Assembly: GCF_050436995.1 (NCBI RefSeq)
Contig: NC_134756.1
Coordinates: 8,742,001 to 8,806,000, forward strand
Length of the DNA stretch: 64,000 nucleotides
From: Anticarsia gemmatalis
Taxonomy: Eukaryota; Arthropoda; Insecta; Lepidoptera; Erebidae
Reading direction: 5' to 3'
Shown here: piece after piece, positions 1 through 13,201 of the stretch
Position numbering within the stretch: the stretch's first letter is position 1
Layout: the number at the start of each line of letters is the position of its first letter
Program-made: the position numbers and the translations under genes
Notes under the pieces: model-generated
What the model was told of the DNA's origin: nothing
The model's database searches: none
The model's input: only the letters and a program-made list of their open reading frames with translations

Positions 1-2273
1 GTGAATGTAGATACACAAAGATGTGTAGTTTAGTTGTGCAACTAAGCGTCTTGCGGTTTCCCACCCTTGGAGGTGGAAATGAGGCCAAACGTGCATAATA
101 TGTTTAAACATTAATTAGAAACGTTTGATGTTAACGTTCCAGCACCTGCGCTCGCCGCGCTTTCATTACGAATGAGCCATAACTATGTGGTTTGGGGTTT
201 TCACACACAAACCTACGATGAGGCGCCGCGTCGGATAATGATACGAACTTATACGACAAGACATTACAAGACTGATTAATTTCATTTGCGTGAGCAATTC
301 TTACAATGTCAGTCGCACTTGCGTGTAGTCTCTTTAGAAAGTTAAAACTATGTAAAGCCTTGATGTACAAAATCATTTTAGCGTAATTTGCGTCACATTC
401 TATTGCGTTCGGAATTTATGTAGCATTGAGTTCGAGCCCTAACATCATCAAAGTATGTTATGAATATGAGCGTATGCCTATAATATGTATTGAATATAAC
501 AAACGGGAATTTCGTTAGGAAATTACTGTTACGTAAGCAACTGTTGTTTGTTTGATGTTACGTAGAACGTGTATTTTTGTTCAATGGTTTACGTTTGAGG
601 GTTGTGTGTTGTGGACAGAAATTAGGTAGGAAAATAATGTCAAGGAGATATTTAGCAGTATAATGTTAGTGTAGGTAAGTAGCGCGTCAAGGACTCTTTG
701 TTAACAACCATCTGAAAGAAGTAGTTTATTCCATGAACTGAAAAAGTCATGAAGGTAGTAAACACTGTAATTATGAAAACTTAGTAAGATGGCTAAATTC
801 AATAAAGTGTATGAAATGGCTGCAAGTTCACATAATTTCAGTAGGCATTTTCATCATAAAAGCATTCAAATATGTATTCGTTGAAAATGGTGGGAAAACT
901 TCCCCTTTGTTTCTTTTCTGGGAATCTTCAAATAAACATGAACCCCACAAACCGCGTCGCTGTGCGTCATTTATATTCATTGTTACAAAAACATTCATTT
1001 ACAATTTCCCGTAATGAAAATATAAAAATTCATCATGTTGGTAATTCATTCAAAACATTCAAATTTTTTAACCTCAAAATATAATATTGGCTACAAACGG
1101 GGCTATAACCGACTTAGAGCAAAACTTGTTGAATCCTCCCAACTAGTAAGATCTTACGTCGATATGTTAGTTCACCATAACTATGTTTTGCGGGTTAGAC
1201 CTCACTCGATATGCACTATGACGAAATGTCGGGTAATCTGATTTACTTAATGCAATATGGTCAAATTAAGCATCTTTTTCCTGCCTTTCGGTCCGAGCGA
1301 CATGAACTAGCCAAATAGGCGATTTAAAGCGGTGAAAAATGGCCCTGATTTTAGGTGGTATTACTTTAATCCCGGGTTAACGTACCATATTACAAGATCT
1401 ATTTTTACAAATAATTTTCTGAACAATTTTCAACGTTTACAACACAAACTCATCTCGAGTTAGCCCGAAGGACAATCGGAAAGCAATCTCGTTCGGTCCA
1501 GTGCACATTTATCGCAGAACCGATGGAGATGCACTGAACAGCTCTTCACTCTTAATCGTCGAGGACCTGTGACCTGGGGCCGACGCTTATGCTCATCAAG
1601 TGGTATAAATGACAAGAGCCCCTATTTTTAGGTTTCATAGAAAATTATAATTTATAAGATTTTTTAATATCGTGCTCGCAAAATTCATAACGACGTTTTC
1701 AGTTAATTTCCGTACAGAGTAGCATTTTACATATAAATATAGTTTATTTAAATAGTATGGAATTTCGATAAAATAAGACTTGCCACTTTGTCAAAGATAA
1801 CAGACACTTGAGTTTAGTTATTTGATTGAGAAATTATCTTTATTTAGTTAGCGACACCTCTATTAAAGACTGTATAAAATAATGCTGTGACTGTGACTGT
1901 ATAAAATAATAATATGATCAATTTGCGGTCGCTTGTTAGCTTTAAGTAGGCAGTGTATCTAAAAAGTAAACGTTTTATTATGAGGGAAACAACTACTATC
2001 ATAGCATAACACTCTTCGTAAGGCACATTGCCAAGTAGTAAGGAAATATACTAAATCATACATAGATAGACTTCTGATCGTTATATGGGCACTTGATTCC
2101 TAAACTTTTTATAGCGTGTTCTGTCTCAATAAGTATCAATAAAATATATATCTAGGTCTTTGATATACGCTTTCCGAAGTTATTGAAACAGCACATTGGA
2201 TATTATTTATTATCTGAATATTAATACGTAACCAAGACAATGTATTAAGTTCAGATAAATCTGAATGATACAT
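1..2273. other. Unique AT-rich non-coding DNA, no gene seen
   Basis: All six frames are broken by frequent stops and no recognisable protein domain, splice-flanked exon or RNA gene is visible. Two patches are richer in G+C than their surroundings, about 140-245 and 1441-1620. The second ends near a TATAAA (1604-1609), but nothing else supports a promoter. A short imperfect tandem repeat at 1868-1910 is listed separately. The stretch could be intron or intergenic DNA; the sequence alone does not decide. Confidence 0.6.
1868..1910. repeat. Imperfect tandem duplication, 27-bp period
   Basis: The 16-mer GACTGTATAAAATAAT occurs at 1868-1883 and again at 1895-1910, separated by a short GTGACTGT-type spacer. 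This is a simple local duplication with no evident function. Confidence 0.75.
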
Positions 2274-2455
2274 GCGTAAAATTACGCCTTGTTCCCATGG
2301 GAGGTGTCGAGTACGGTGTCGACCAATTAACGCTACTTGCCACCATCCGTACAAATTTCTTTTGCTTCATCAATATTCATAAATATTGCCATACATATAA
2401 TCTTCGGTTACAAACATTATGCACCTGATTTTTACATATTTTCCTGATGTGATAG
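2274..2455 (+). repeat. Diverged copy of a dispersed lepidopteran repeat (GGTAGGCAGAGA family)
   Basis: Conserved blocks appear in the order TTACGCCTTGTTCCCATGGG, CTTGCCACCATC, TTTCTTTTGCTTCATCAATA, then a CACCTGATTTTTACAT-like end. A second, better copy lies at 33541-33735 and a minus-strand fragment at 52540-52628; the shared parts are the TTCYTTTGCNTCA block and the following CATNCATA block. I recognise the family as common in moth and butterfly genomes but do not know its formal name. This copy has lost the GGTAGGCAGAGA segment to substitutions and small indels, so it is old. Confidence 0.6.
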
Positions 2456-3782
2456 CGTAACTTTTCTTGTATGGTACAATGTATAAAATACATATATATA
2501 TTTTTTAATCTTTATTTAATAAGGAATGTATAAAATAATATGTGTAATAATAGCCTATGATAAAGTAGTTCTATAAGGAAAGTTGCATGTTGCTATTGTC
2601 GCGCTGCACCTGTTGTTCTATATCTGACTTTAATGAACAAACGTTGATATATATGTACATACCGTCTAACAACTCAACATAAATTATAAATCTTATTTGA
2701 TGAAACATACAATTTAACTAGAACTAAGATAGAACTACATTGATTTTGTGTAAGTAGATTTACAGTACAAACTCTGTGTATGTTCTGTACATACGCTGTC
2801 AATTTCCAATATCTCCTTGATGAACAAACTCAAACGTGGTACAGCTTAGTGTGCACCCGTAGAAAGGCTTTAGGCAACTCAAAGATCTACAGGGAATTAA
2901 TACTCAAAGGTTCGTTACTCAGTGGAGCGCTCGTTTATATGATTGGCATTCAATTATACTCTCGACGAGGGATTGTTTCATAATTACATGTTGATTGAGA
3001 TATTCTTACAGTTCACTTCCCCCACATTTAATGAACTGTATGACGTAATGGCTGAACATTCGCTTAGAATGCAAAGCTGTTCTATTTTATTGCGGCGAAT
3101 AAATATTTTATGACCTATATTTTGTTCTGAGTAAGGCGCGATGAGACTCATTTATTACTTCGGATATTAATATTGTAAGATCAGCAAGAACCTCGAATTC
3201 TCAAGCTCATCGGTTCGCAGACGACTAGTGGGTTAAGCAATCTTTGCTGTCATTGCTTAGATGGGTGGCTACTTAGTGGTATGTCAACTGAGTGTCTTCA
3301 TACTTTAGGATGCAAATTAATAGTTCCAAGAAAGACTAGATATTATAAAATTTTGACATTAACGACAAAATTTTTCGATGGTATTCAAAACATGAAAGTG
3401 GGTTCTAAAAACCGTTTACAAAAGTTACATGGGTTAAAGTAAAGTCGAGCAAAGAACCAATGAATTCTTTATAGTATTATTTTTTATTTGAGTTAGAACC
3501 GTTTGTTCACAGTTCATTAGAAACATGCCTTTACTCAAGTCTAGTTCGACTTATCTTAAGTGACGCGGGTCATTGCATTTCGCATAAAAAAGTGCCACGC
3601 TTCTACGAGAAACGCGTCATTCGTTTTAACGAGAATATATAAGTATGTTTCAGGTTATGGTCTGCGGTCTGTAGACTGTTAGTAATTGTAATTCAAACTA
3701 CAGTTAAACAAGGTTAAGTTTATTGAATGGTTACAGGTAAATTTAAAGTTTTAATAGTTATTTCTAAAAGGCATATAAAAGT
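2456..3782. other. Unique AT-rich non-coding DNA
   Basis: No gene or repeat copy was recognised. The stretch around 3540-3640 is somewhat richer in CpG-containing words (GACGCG, AACGCGTC) than its flanks, which may mark a conserved or regulatory piece but is not evidence by itself. Confidence 0.55.
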
Positions 3783-3866
3783 CATCAACCCGCACTTGTA
3801 GCGTGGTGGACGCAAGATTTAAAACGCTTCGCTCGTTTCGGGAAAAGACCCTTGTCCAGTCGGATA
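3783..3866 (+). mobile_element. SINE 3' body fragment (CCGCACTTGGCCAGCGTGG type)
   Basis: The order AACCCGCACTT, AGCGTGGTGGAC, AAAAGACCCTTGTCC matches the reverse complement of the copy at 17395-17482 and the plus copy at 59682-59776. From memory of lepidopteran SINEs, these blocks form the 3' body downstream of a tRNA-like head; the head is absent here. It is therefore a truncated, diverged insertion. Confidence 0.65.
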
Positions 3867-5601
3867 CTCATGGATGCTATGAAATATGAAGAAAATTATA
3901 ATTTTTTACAGACTTTACCAGGTGATATTTTTATTTATACTTTGATCATCCATGGTATACTGGTTTTGCTTTCAAAGTCTCGATTCAAACTTTATTGACC
4001 TCTCGCGGCACGAAGCCTATCCCCGAAATCCAATTAGCGCAAAACCTCTCTGTCCCAAAACCCTTAGATGGTCCATTAAAATAAACCATTCCGAATTACT
4101 CGAAAGAATAACCAAGGAAACCGTGTTGATCATTCACGGGTAGCGGAGACGGTCATAAAGCATTCTCACTGACTTCAGGTCACACAGCTGGGTTAAGAAA
4201 CTGTGACATCCATTATTTATTTAGTACGCACGTTATAGGCTTATTTGTGTGGGCGCTGTGTAGGGCTGTTTCGTGCTTTATTTTAGGAACAATTTGCACT
4301 GTGCAAATAAAGAAGATAACAGACTCGCTGCTAAGTTAAGAATGAAACGTAAATTATGCTGTCGATGGTTTCCCTTGCAATTTGTACACTTTAGTTTTAT
4401 TTTGTAAAGTAAATCGGTTTTTGTTTTAATGATATCTATGCGTTTAGTAAAATAAGTTTACACAAACTTTTTACTGATACAAACGAATATAGCACTATTT
4501 GAGCCTAAACCTAATTAAATCAGTTATTCAATATATCACGTGAGTTAAATATTTTAAATGATCAATAACGAAGTCTGCCAAATTTTCTGGATCATAGAAA
4601 ACAGACGTAAAGTAAAAAGTAAATAATTTACTTTTGGCGTCACAGTAAAGGTTATCCAATTTACTAACGCTTAGTAATACTGAAGGGAGAAATATCAGAA
4701 CATTTCGTCTAACTTACATCCAACCCTAACGATGGCCGTCTGCACCCAAAGTACTCTTATACTTTTGCGATTATGACGTCATTTGCAATTGAAATTTAGG
4801 GTCACATCACACATCATTTAACGTAACAAAAGGCCATGTAACTATCTAAAGCTTGGATGAGATTTTGGAAGTCATTTCATTTTATTACGGGGTAGACCTG
4901 AGTCGTTACCATGCACAGCTTCTAATAAATGTTACGACCACGGCTATTAGGCGATCCTAATGTTTAAAATTGAATCCCGATAAAAAGTTGAATTTTTGTC
5001 TTAGTTTCAAGCAGCGTCAGAAAAATATATACTCTGACACATTTCAAATCGTACTTTTTGGTACAAAATTATAAATTTCATTACTGCTATTGCTGCAACA
5101 ATACGCAATTATTGTAAAATTACATTCAAGTCAATATGCAGCAGTATTATCACTATTTTCATTAGTAAAAATGCTTTTGAAAATGTGACAGAGTATACAT
5201 ATTTTCACGCTGACCGCACATTCTTTTGAGTGTAGCATAACAACAGAATTAAGACTTCTTGATGGACCTGAAAAGTGTATGAAAAATGCAAGAAAAGAAG
5301 ATATTTGATATTGACAAGAGTATTTTACGATCATCTCAAAAATTTAAACTTCTATTTGATTTTAGGTGTAAGTTTAAAGTTGTGTTATTGCGTGTTATTG
5401 TGTTTAATATTATTGGAAATAAATAATCTCTTAACAAGTTATGATCTCTAAAACGGACGATTTATAGCACAAATTCTAGTTTGTTATTTTATTGTAAACA
5501 ATTTCTTCGATATAAAGGTAAAAAAGGTAGCTTTATTGTTTATAGCTGATAATAATAGCAACTATCAAAGCTAATTCTTACTCATCTATTGCCGGTTACT
5601 A
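3867..5601. other. Unique AT-rich non-coding DNA with one small palindrome
   Basis: No gene was recognised. At 4615-4635 there is a 21-bp palindrome, AAAAGTAAAT-a-ATTTACTTTT, with 10-bp arms around a single base. Such AT-rich palindromes are common in this composition and no function is implied. Confidence 0.55.
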
Positions 5602-5695
5602 ATATCAGTTTTCAGATGTCCACCCAAAATCATCAAATGTAAAATATGATATCAGTTTTAAGATGTTCACCCAAAATCATCAAATGTAAAATATG
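5602..5695. repeat. Two-copy tandem repeat, 47-bp unit
   Basis: Unit 1 (5602-5648) and unit 2 (5649-5695) both begin ATATCAGTTTT and end AAATGTAAAATATG. They differ at two positions (C/A and C/T in the GATGTCC / GATGTTC region). This is a recent local duplication and may vary in copy number between individuals. Confidence 0.9.
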
Positions 5696-8600
5696 ATGAA
5701 TGCGAAATCGATCTTTGTTTATGTATGTTTGTTATTCAATCACGGTATAAATACTGAATGGATTTTATGATCTAGGATAATACACAAGCTATAGAAATAT
5801 AGCGCAAACGACGTCACAGGCAAGGGTTAGTTCAAAATAAACTACAAGAGAAAATCTAACGTTAACTAACTTTCCTTAATTAAATTAAAAACGTTATCTA
5901 AGTTGAACTAAGCTCGTCAACTGAGTAACATTATGAGAACGGGTATTATAACAATGTAATAAACGCTAAGCTCAGTACCACGCTCACGATGTTCGCTAAA
6001 GTTGGTCACGTGTCCCACGGAGCCTCGGGCCCCGGCTTTGTGCTTGCAATATTGGTTTACCCCATTTTGTTCCTAGTTTTACTACGTTGCTCTAACTGAA
6101 CGCGTTTTAAGTAATATTTTGTTTGGAAATTGAAAATAATAAAATGCAGTACCCTGTTTCATTTTGCTATTGGAATATGCTATAATGATACCCTTAAAGA
6201 CAATATCAAAAAGGCTAAGGCCGCATCTAGCTGCCCCGGTGCAATTTTGATGGAGCTCATCTCAGTACTCCATCTTTTGAACATAGGTACAGTTGTGAAT
6301 ATAAGCGTAAAAAGAAATAATAATATTAAGATTTCTTTTTAAAATTCAGTGCTAATTTAGATCGGGAGATAAGAATGACTGATTTATTGGGAGAATACCC
6401 CATTATGAGTGCTTTAAATGCAACAACAAACAACATAACGATAGATATGAATATTCCGAAATCGTTGTTGAGCTGAATTTAAATCCCAGCTTTTGATTCT
6501 AAGCGATAAAAGTTTGTTAGAACACTGACCTTGTCTTTGTATGTCACACTAATTCCCTAACGAGTTTTCAATCAATATTGATCTACCACATCGTAGTAAC
6601 ACTATGGCAACTAGTACAATTTAGTTAATCAATTCTGGATAATGTTTTAAAGTTTTTATATTAGAAAATACAGTCTCCAGTAGAGAAAATATAAAACTGA
6701 AATACCTTTTAACTGCTTTAGGACGTTTTTGATTATGCAGATTAAAATCAAGATTTACGTATAAGCCAAAGGCTTTGTTCCCTTCCCTACAAATAATTCA
6801 CACAGAAATATCAATCCTTCTATAAGTTGTATAGTAGTAGTATTAAACCTAGAAAATACATTGGGAACTGAACTATAACCTTTCACAAATGGAAAAGTAT
6901 ATTGAACGAAAATATTTCACGAATACTTTGAAAACAAACACTGCCAGTTGTATTTGTTTAGATTTCAATTATGATCACGTAAGATGGATGGCGAAGAGAA
7001 AAGATAACAAACAATTTTTGTTATAATAATATTTTATTCTATATTCTTAAATAAATATCGTGTTTATTAAAGGAAGATGTATTGCATCAAAATAAATTGT
7101 TGGGACAACAAGACGGGTGCGATAAGATGGTCCCATAGATAGTCACTGACAAATCCCATCGAAATCCGTCGGAATGTAAATTACAAGGGGAAATAACATG
7201 GTGGGCTGATGATACTATTAGTCCAAAATTGCCAGAATGAATACGGTTGCCATGGGACCCGGAAGACTTTGTCTAATAAAGGGGTCTATTCTCATCCATG
7301 GGTGGAAATGGTTTGATAAAATAGAAGGAAATATTCATAGTAATTGTGTTGTCCCATTGTTTACACAGACACACGCCCAGAGATTGCAATCGCTATGTAA
7401 TTTTAGTTCTGTGTATGCATTTAGTGTTGATATTATTACCCTAATTTTCTTTATTTGGGCGTCCTACGAAGTATAAAGCATTCCTTCCTGCTACGCTGAA
7501 TCGGCCGAGTGGACCGTCGGTAGCATGTTGTATAAAAAAATCTGTCGCGCACGGCAACTTTGCTGTACCCTGTTCTATAGAAGATCTTGTACATTTTTAT
7601 ACTCGACCGACGAAGACGGCGGAGAAAACCTAGCCTTACGCGAGTCAAGTAAGGTACGGATGCAAAGCACCTTACAAAGTCAAAGTGAACACAAATTTAT
7701 TATTCAAAGTGCCTGCTTTAAGCAGGTACCATCTCGTTACAATTTGTAATCTGTGAACGAGCATCAAGCAAAATTTCTTGCAGTTTCCTTATGTTCCGTT
7801 TGTTTTTTTCTTTGCATACTTTACGCCTGTTTTCCACGGGCTGTAGAAACTTTGGTAATACAATTGATCTGTCATAGATATGAAACTTTTTTGTTGGAAT
7901 AGATGCAGTAAACATGAAAGATACATGCAAGGTTTTCCAAACTATTTGATAGTCGATAGTAGACCTTTTATGGTGGGTATTTATTTTTGTAACTTTTGGC
8001 ATGGTGCGGTCTTTATTGCCTATTTTTTACTAAATCTTTATATATTATTCTGCTTATTTATTACAATTACGAAATTATATATCCAACGATCAAAAAACCG
8101 GCAACCAATAGCCGTAACGATAATCAAACTAAAAGAAAACAAAAATACTGTCAAATCGAGTCATCACAGACTTAAACAAACTATGGTAATACAATGAATA
8201 GCTTAATGTAAAATGTCTCTGCATCCACTATTCACTGAAAGCACCTCGTATTCTATTAACATAGCTAACTAAAATGCAAATTTCCCGTTTCTTACGCAAC
8301 TATGGCTCGTATATTGCTTGTATTCCTTCATAGACGTCCCGCTGTTAACGCGATGTAAGTTCTTTTTCACATGAATATGTATACATGAACCATAACATGT
8401 TTTCAAGATAGATGCTTTATGTTCATGTGTAGCTTTTTTATGTTCGGATGTACCTAGTACCTAGTAGTAGTAGATTCTTATAAAAGAATTAAGGCCTTTT
8501 TACCGGACAGTCGGTATTCACGAGTGTCGAGAGTGGATATTCAGACGGTTTTTACCAATAGATAAAGCTATTACCAAAAGAGGTTTTATATAATTATTTG

Positions 8601-10564
8601 TTGCGGTGTAACCCAGATGAAGGGGGCCGTTTGTATGATATATAATACACTTTATAGTTAAGTACTAGTGTTTAATAATAAATAGGCACACAAGTGCCAT
8701 GTGCAATATGCCTGAAACTTCAGCTTTATCGTCTAGATTTATCGTGTACCAGTTGATTAGGCTATTGTAACATCATGTATTGTAATGGCCGTACCATACG
8801 TCATGTAAGGGGAAATTGAGATGCAGCCTGTAAAGGCATTGTGGCACACAATTAGTCTCTGTTTCCATACATAGTTTATCGATATGTTTGTGAAGTATAA
8901 GGACTGGTAATTCATGTTCAATTGTGTCCTTTTCAACGCAATTGTAACAGTGGAGTTCACCTAACAATGTTATTTTGTGAATTGCAATTACTATGTTGCA
9001 GAGGTTGAAGTTTGTAAGTCTTACGTTAAGATTTTTTTTATTTGTCTCTTGATTAATGTGTAATCTAAACAAGTAATAATTAAACAATTCAAGACAAAGT
9101 TACAAATAACTTACTGTCGTCATTTCGTAAAATAAAATGATGGAGAAAAACTTAAGAAAATCTGACCTAGACTCTTTCATTTCTGATGTCGAACAAACTT
9201 AAATTGCACTTATAGTTTATTTGATAATAATGTAAATGAAATAGTCTTGGCCACAGACTTGGCAGAGGCATGTTCCTTGGCATTTGTAAATTAACGTAGA
9301 TTCCTGAAATTACATTGTGTTAGATCAAGGCCGTTTACAATGGGTCGATTGGGGAACCCTAATTCATGTTCAGACTCACTATTGTTGCGCAAATCTCTGA
9401 AAATCTTTGCTAACAATACCAGGCGGTAGAATTTCATTGTATTGACAAGATTTGTTCTGTGATGTACTGATACAAAATATTATCGTTGTTGTGTATTTTA
9501 TAAAACTTTGTTTACAGTAAGTATAAAATTACAGTACATATTTTAGAGGTTTTTATTGTATTTGGGACTTGAAATGACGTCGAAATTCACGTGTGATGGT
9601 GAATTTCTTCGACCAAATTCGGTCATGGCCACCCCTTCGACACATAATCACACTGGGTTTGACGCGCCAATGGCCTAAATATGCAATATTTTGAAAAAAA
9701 ATCCAGTTTGTAATTTAAGTATCTAAACAAGTGAAGCAAATAGCGTCCCATCGTACTGTAAACATGTAGAACAATTTGATTTAAATTCTTAGAATAAAGT
9801 CTAAACTTAACTAAGTACTAACTTGGTCTCCTGTTTACTTAAAGTAACTTGCTAACTTTATTCTACCGTTTAATTTCGTGAAAGTAATTTAAATTTTGTT
9901 TATCTAACTAGTGGAATTACAGCGGAAAGTAATTTTAGTCCTTCCATATCTTGATAGGAGAAATTGTTCCTGTGCTCGCCGTGGTTTAATTGAGCTAAAA
10001 TTTACTTCCTCCAGGCTATAAAGTAACAAAATGGTTGAAGTGAGATTTGGCTTTAGAGGAGATAATACGAGCAATTTTTATATATTTGTGTCGCAAATAA
10101 TCCTTTGTTGGCTTCATGTTTATTTTAACATTCCTTAATAAAATAGCTATAGGTACCTTCTTATGTACAGAAATAAGAAAAAGTCATTCGTATTTTAACA
10201 TTTTTGGGGACTACTTTTAAGAGGAGCATTTATTGTCATGCGGTTTTTTTATAGATGAGAAATTGTTTAAATCTTACTTGGATGGATATCTTTCCAGTAG
10301 TATGATTTAGTGGAGAAGCTTTTGTTAGAACAGATCTATTATAATTTTGATACAATAGATAATAATTTGTATACCCATATAGCATAAGGACAAATGCTTT
10401 GCACATCGTGTACCGGAAGAAACGGGCACGCCGGGAGATTGTATTCAGTAAAGGAAATCTGGCGGCCTGGGTAAATGTGAAGCATTATGATATCATAGGA
10501 CAAATTGTTATTGTTCAAGCTCACAGTAGATAACAACAAATAAACATAAATTAAATTGTTATTT
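5696..10564. other. Long unique AT-rich stretch, no gene seen
   Basis: Reading frames here reach at most about 105 codons and show no recognisable domain. The minus frame 7718-8002 (94 codons) is lysine-rich and starts in a reasonable context (CACCATGC), but I cannot relate it to any family, and frames this long are expected by chance here. At 9582-9607 there is a small hairpin, GAAATTCAC / GTGAATTTC with an 8-nt loop. A CTAGTA-type micro-repeat sits near 8452-8472. No transposon copy was recognised. Confidence 0.5.
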
Positions 10565-10724
10565 AGTATACTTTAATTTTGTACGATTATCGACAACCGG
10601 TTAGATGTCAAGAGTTATACTATGAAAATCTGATCATTGGATCTAGTGGGTATTGTAGGAACTATTTTACTGTACATTTTTAATGTCAAACATTCGATAG
10701 TCGATTGTACTGACTGTAAAACGC
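10565..10724 (+). mobile_element. MITE-like inverted-repeat element, family A copy 1 (old)
   Basis: The left part contains GTACGATTATCGACAACCGG and the right part CATTCGATAGTCGATTGTAC. Read in opposite directions these are two forms of the same TACNACTATCGACTATCGA sequence, so the ends are inverted repeats. The centre aligns with other copies (CTGATCATTGGATCTAGTGG against CTGATCAGCGCCTCTAGCGG), but this copy has lost most of its CpGs. Outer borders are approximate. It encodes no protein. Confidence 0.75.
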
Positions 10725-11646
10725 CGTAATGTACCTATTAGTTCTTTAGTTATCAAGTGAAAAAAATAATGCATGTCGATAGACTAACATTTTGCCTCAG
10801 CTCTTTTAACTTAAGTGGCACTAACAACTTGCAGTTGAAGTTTGCAATTTTCTAAGTAAATATGGGAGGAATACGACTCGTTATAAAGCACATTCGCATG
10901 TTGTAGAAATATTGCCAACCACTTCAATTTGTATATTTCCGTTTACAGTATGATAAAAATATATTCAGTCAACTTCTGGTATTTTCTTATATATCATACG
11001 TTACTCATATGTTTATCGTCTTCCTAATAAATATCCTGTGAGTTATAGTTAATTATACAGTTTTTTTGTCATTATCAATCAATTTTCAAACTATACGTAT
11101 ATAGTGAAAAAGACAAAACATTGTGTAACTAAAGCTTACACGACGTTTGTTAGTAAGACAGTACATACAGACAAATGTCAATCACTGAACTTAACCAGTA
11201 AACAGTTTCGCAAGTCGAAATAGACTCTGAAAATAGTCTTCCCGGTTTCCCTGCCAATGCTTATATCCTTTCAACGTGTGAATGAACGGAGTGTAGAGTT
11301 ACATTCAATGTATAATCTAAACTCCTGCTGTGATCGCCTCATCGGCGCCTAGACGTAGCTTCGGATTTTCCAAGCCCATACGATGTGTCGGGGTGAACGA
11401 CCTCCTTTGACCTTAGTATATAACATGTTTACATTGAAATCTAATTATATGTTGCTGTCGATATTTTATTTATCGTGAAGGGATTTTTCCTTAGCCGAGT
11501 TACTTTATTATATAAATTGGAGCATAGCTGTGTTAATGATAGGGAAAGTAGAGACTACGACACAGTAACTGGGGTTAAAACGTTAACTGTTCAAAATAAC
11601 ATACATACCAATATAAATATTCCCAATAATAGTTCTGAGTTTGGTA
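10725..11646. other. Unique AT-rich non-coding DNA
   Basis: Nothing recognisable. The segment about 11225-11410 is moderately GC-richer (CATCGGCGCCTAGACG, TGTCGGGGTGAACGACC) but has stops in all frames and no repeat match inside the window. Confidence 0.5.
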
Positions 11647-11770
11647 ACGTACCCCGGTATTATGACAATAGAGTAAATTGTAACATGGGACTGATATTGT
11701 AGATGGCGAAACGTGGGTATATTATCATACACCTCTGGCCACATCTTCAAGTATAACAGTCGTGATATTG
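11647..11770 (+). repeat. Dispersed lepidopteran repeat, family C, uninterrupted copy
   Basis: The order of blocks is ACCCCGGTATTATG, TAACATGGGACTGATATTGT, AGATGGCGAAACGTGGGTAT, ACACCTCTGGCCACATCTTC, AAGTATAACAGTCGTG. The same order appears at 15593-15830 (interrupted), at 53490-53600 on the minus strand and in short form at 56716-56775. The family is common in moths from memory; I do not know its class. This copy serves as the empty-site reference for the nested insertion at 15665-15772. Confidence 0.7.
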
Positions 11771-13201
11771 TCAATGTATGTATCAATGTACTTCCTACCA
11801 CGTTTGTCTTTATTTGTAACCTGTACCTACTAGTCTCTTTAATGGGTTAAAGTTATTCAGAAAGAATGACATCTAATCATAATAATCTCCTTCAAAACCT
11901 AAGAAAGTTTGCCCAGACGGTTAAATTGTAAATTCCTCACATACCAAGAGTTATTTCCATACAACAGTAAACGATTCACGACGCTGAAACATAATATTAC
12001 CACCCAGCATGAACACAATTAGGTTTCCCAAAGGGATAAGCTAAGGTTTACTCGTGCCCGACTTCCTTGTTTCAACACTTTCAATTATCCCTTACTCATG
12101 TAGATTGTTACGAGCATGTAGGATTCTGTACAAAAGATGTGTTACGATGAAGTACACCGTATAAAATGGAACTAGAACTCGCACGTCGCATATATAGTAC
12201 TTAAGGTTAAACAAATACGAGATTACAAGGTAAAGTGAAAAATAACCTTTTGTAAATATATGGTTTATTGGATTATTAGCATTATCCCACAGATGCAATT
12301 TGAACCGCATTTATGCATTTATGTCGTTTTTTCCGATTATCTCCATGCTAAATATCAACAAAAGTGTTCGGCAGTAACAGAACACACAGAAAAACTTTCG
12401 TATAAAGTGTAGATATTCAATTAAATTTTCATTTAACTATAATATTTTACCACAAATGCCCTTTTGATAGTGCACATTCATTTATCCGTGTATGTTTAGA
12501 TATAATACATGGTATTATGTTCACCTCACTCATCGTTTATTCCCATAAGGGTATATCTTAATCTTATTAAGCTATCATGTCATAATGGGGTTAACATAAC
12601 TGTTTCGTACAATATTGTACGGTTAACCCGTACAATGGTCGAGAATTAACAAAATTAATTTGTTTTGGGACTAATAATTATGGTAGAGGCTAAAATATTT
12701 CTCTCATATTTTTATTTTCCATGGAGTTCGATGGAGTGTAATTTTTCCGCAAAGCACTTTTTACGTCTTAAAAGGAAAAAAAAATCATAACAGTAACAAA
12801 AAAAAGTCTTCGTTACTCTCAAATGTACTTAGTAAGTATACAGGAAGTATTTTACTAAAATGTAAAAATGTAAGCAAAACTGAATGTTCCTTCTTAGCCA
12901 TTTACTCCTTAACCTCAGAAGAAGCCTATTCGTTTTTAAGATTCTTTGTATAATGTAGCGTCTAACAAGACGCAGATTGCAAGAAAGAGCCGCATACTAA
13001 ACAGCCACTCAAATCACCAAAAAATCCCATTTAATTTTAAGATACGGTTAATGTGTACTGAATACTAAAGGGTGGAGGAAAGACCTTCATTTGAGTGCAA
13101 ATAAAAACAAGAGAAGGGGACATTTTTCCATTCCGGCCAAAAGAACACTTTATATAAGAATTATGTTTAACTCAGAACAGAGAATACAAACATTCCTATA
13201 A
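11771..13201. other. Unique AT-rich non-coding DNA with a compound palindrome
   Basis: No gene was recognised. At 12606-12621 there is a perfect 16-bp palindrome, CGTACAATATTGTACG. It is followed by GGTTAACC and a further CGTACAAT, so ATTGTACGG and CCGTACAAT also pair across TTAAC. This gives three half-sites of one 8-mer within 31 bp. Confidence 0.55.

Noticed and set aside
1600..1612. TATAAA at the edge of a GC-richer block as a promoter
   Set aside because: TATAAA is frequent in AT-rich DNA; no initiator, transcript or open frame supports it.
7718..8002. 94-codon lysine-rich minus frame, considered as a transposase remnant
   Set aside because: No catalytic motif or alignable domain; the frame ends and begins in unique DNA without repeat borders.
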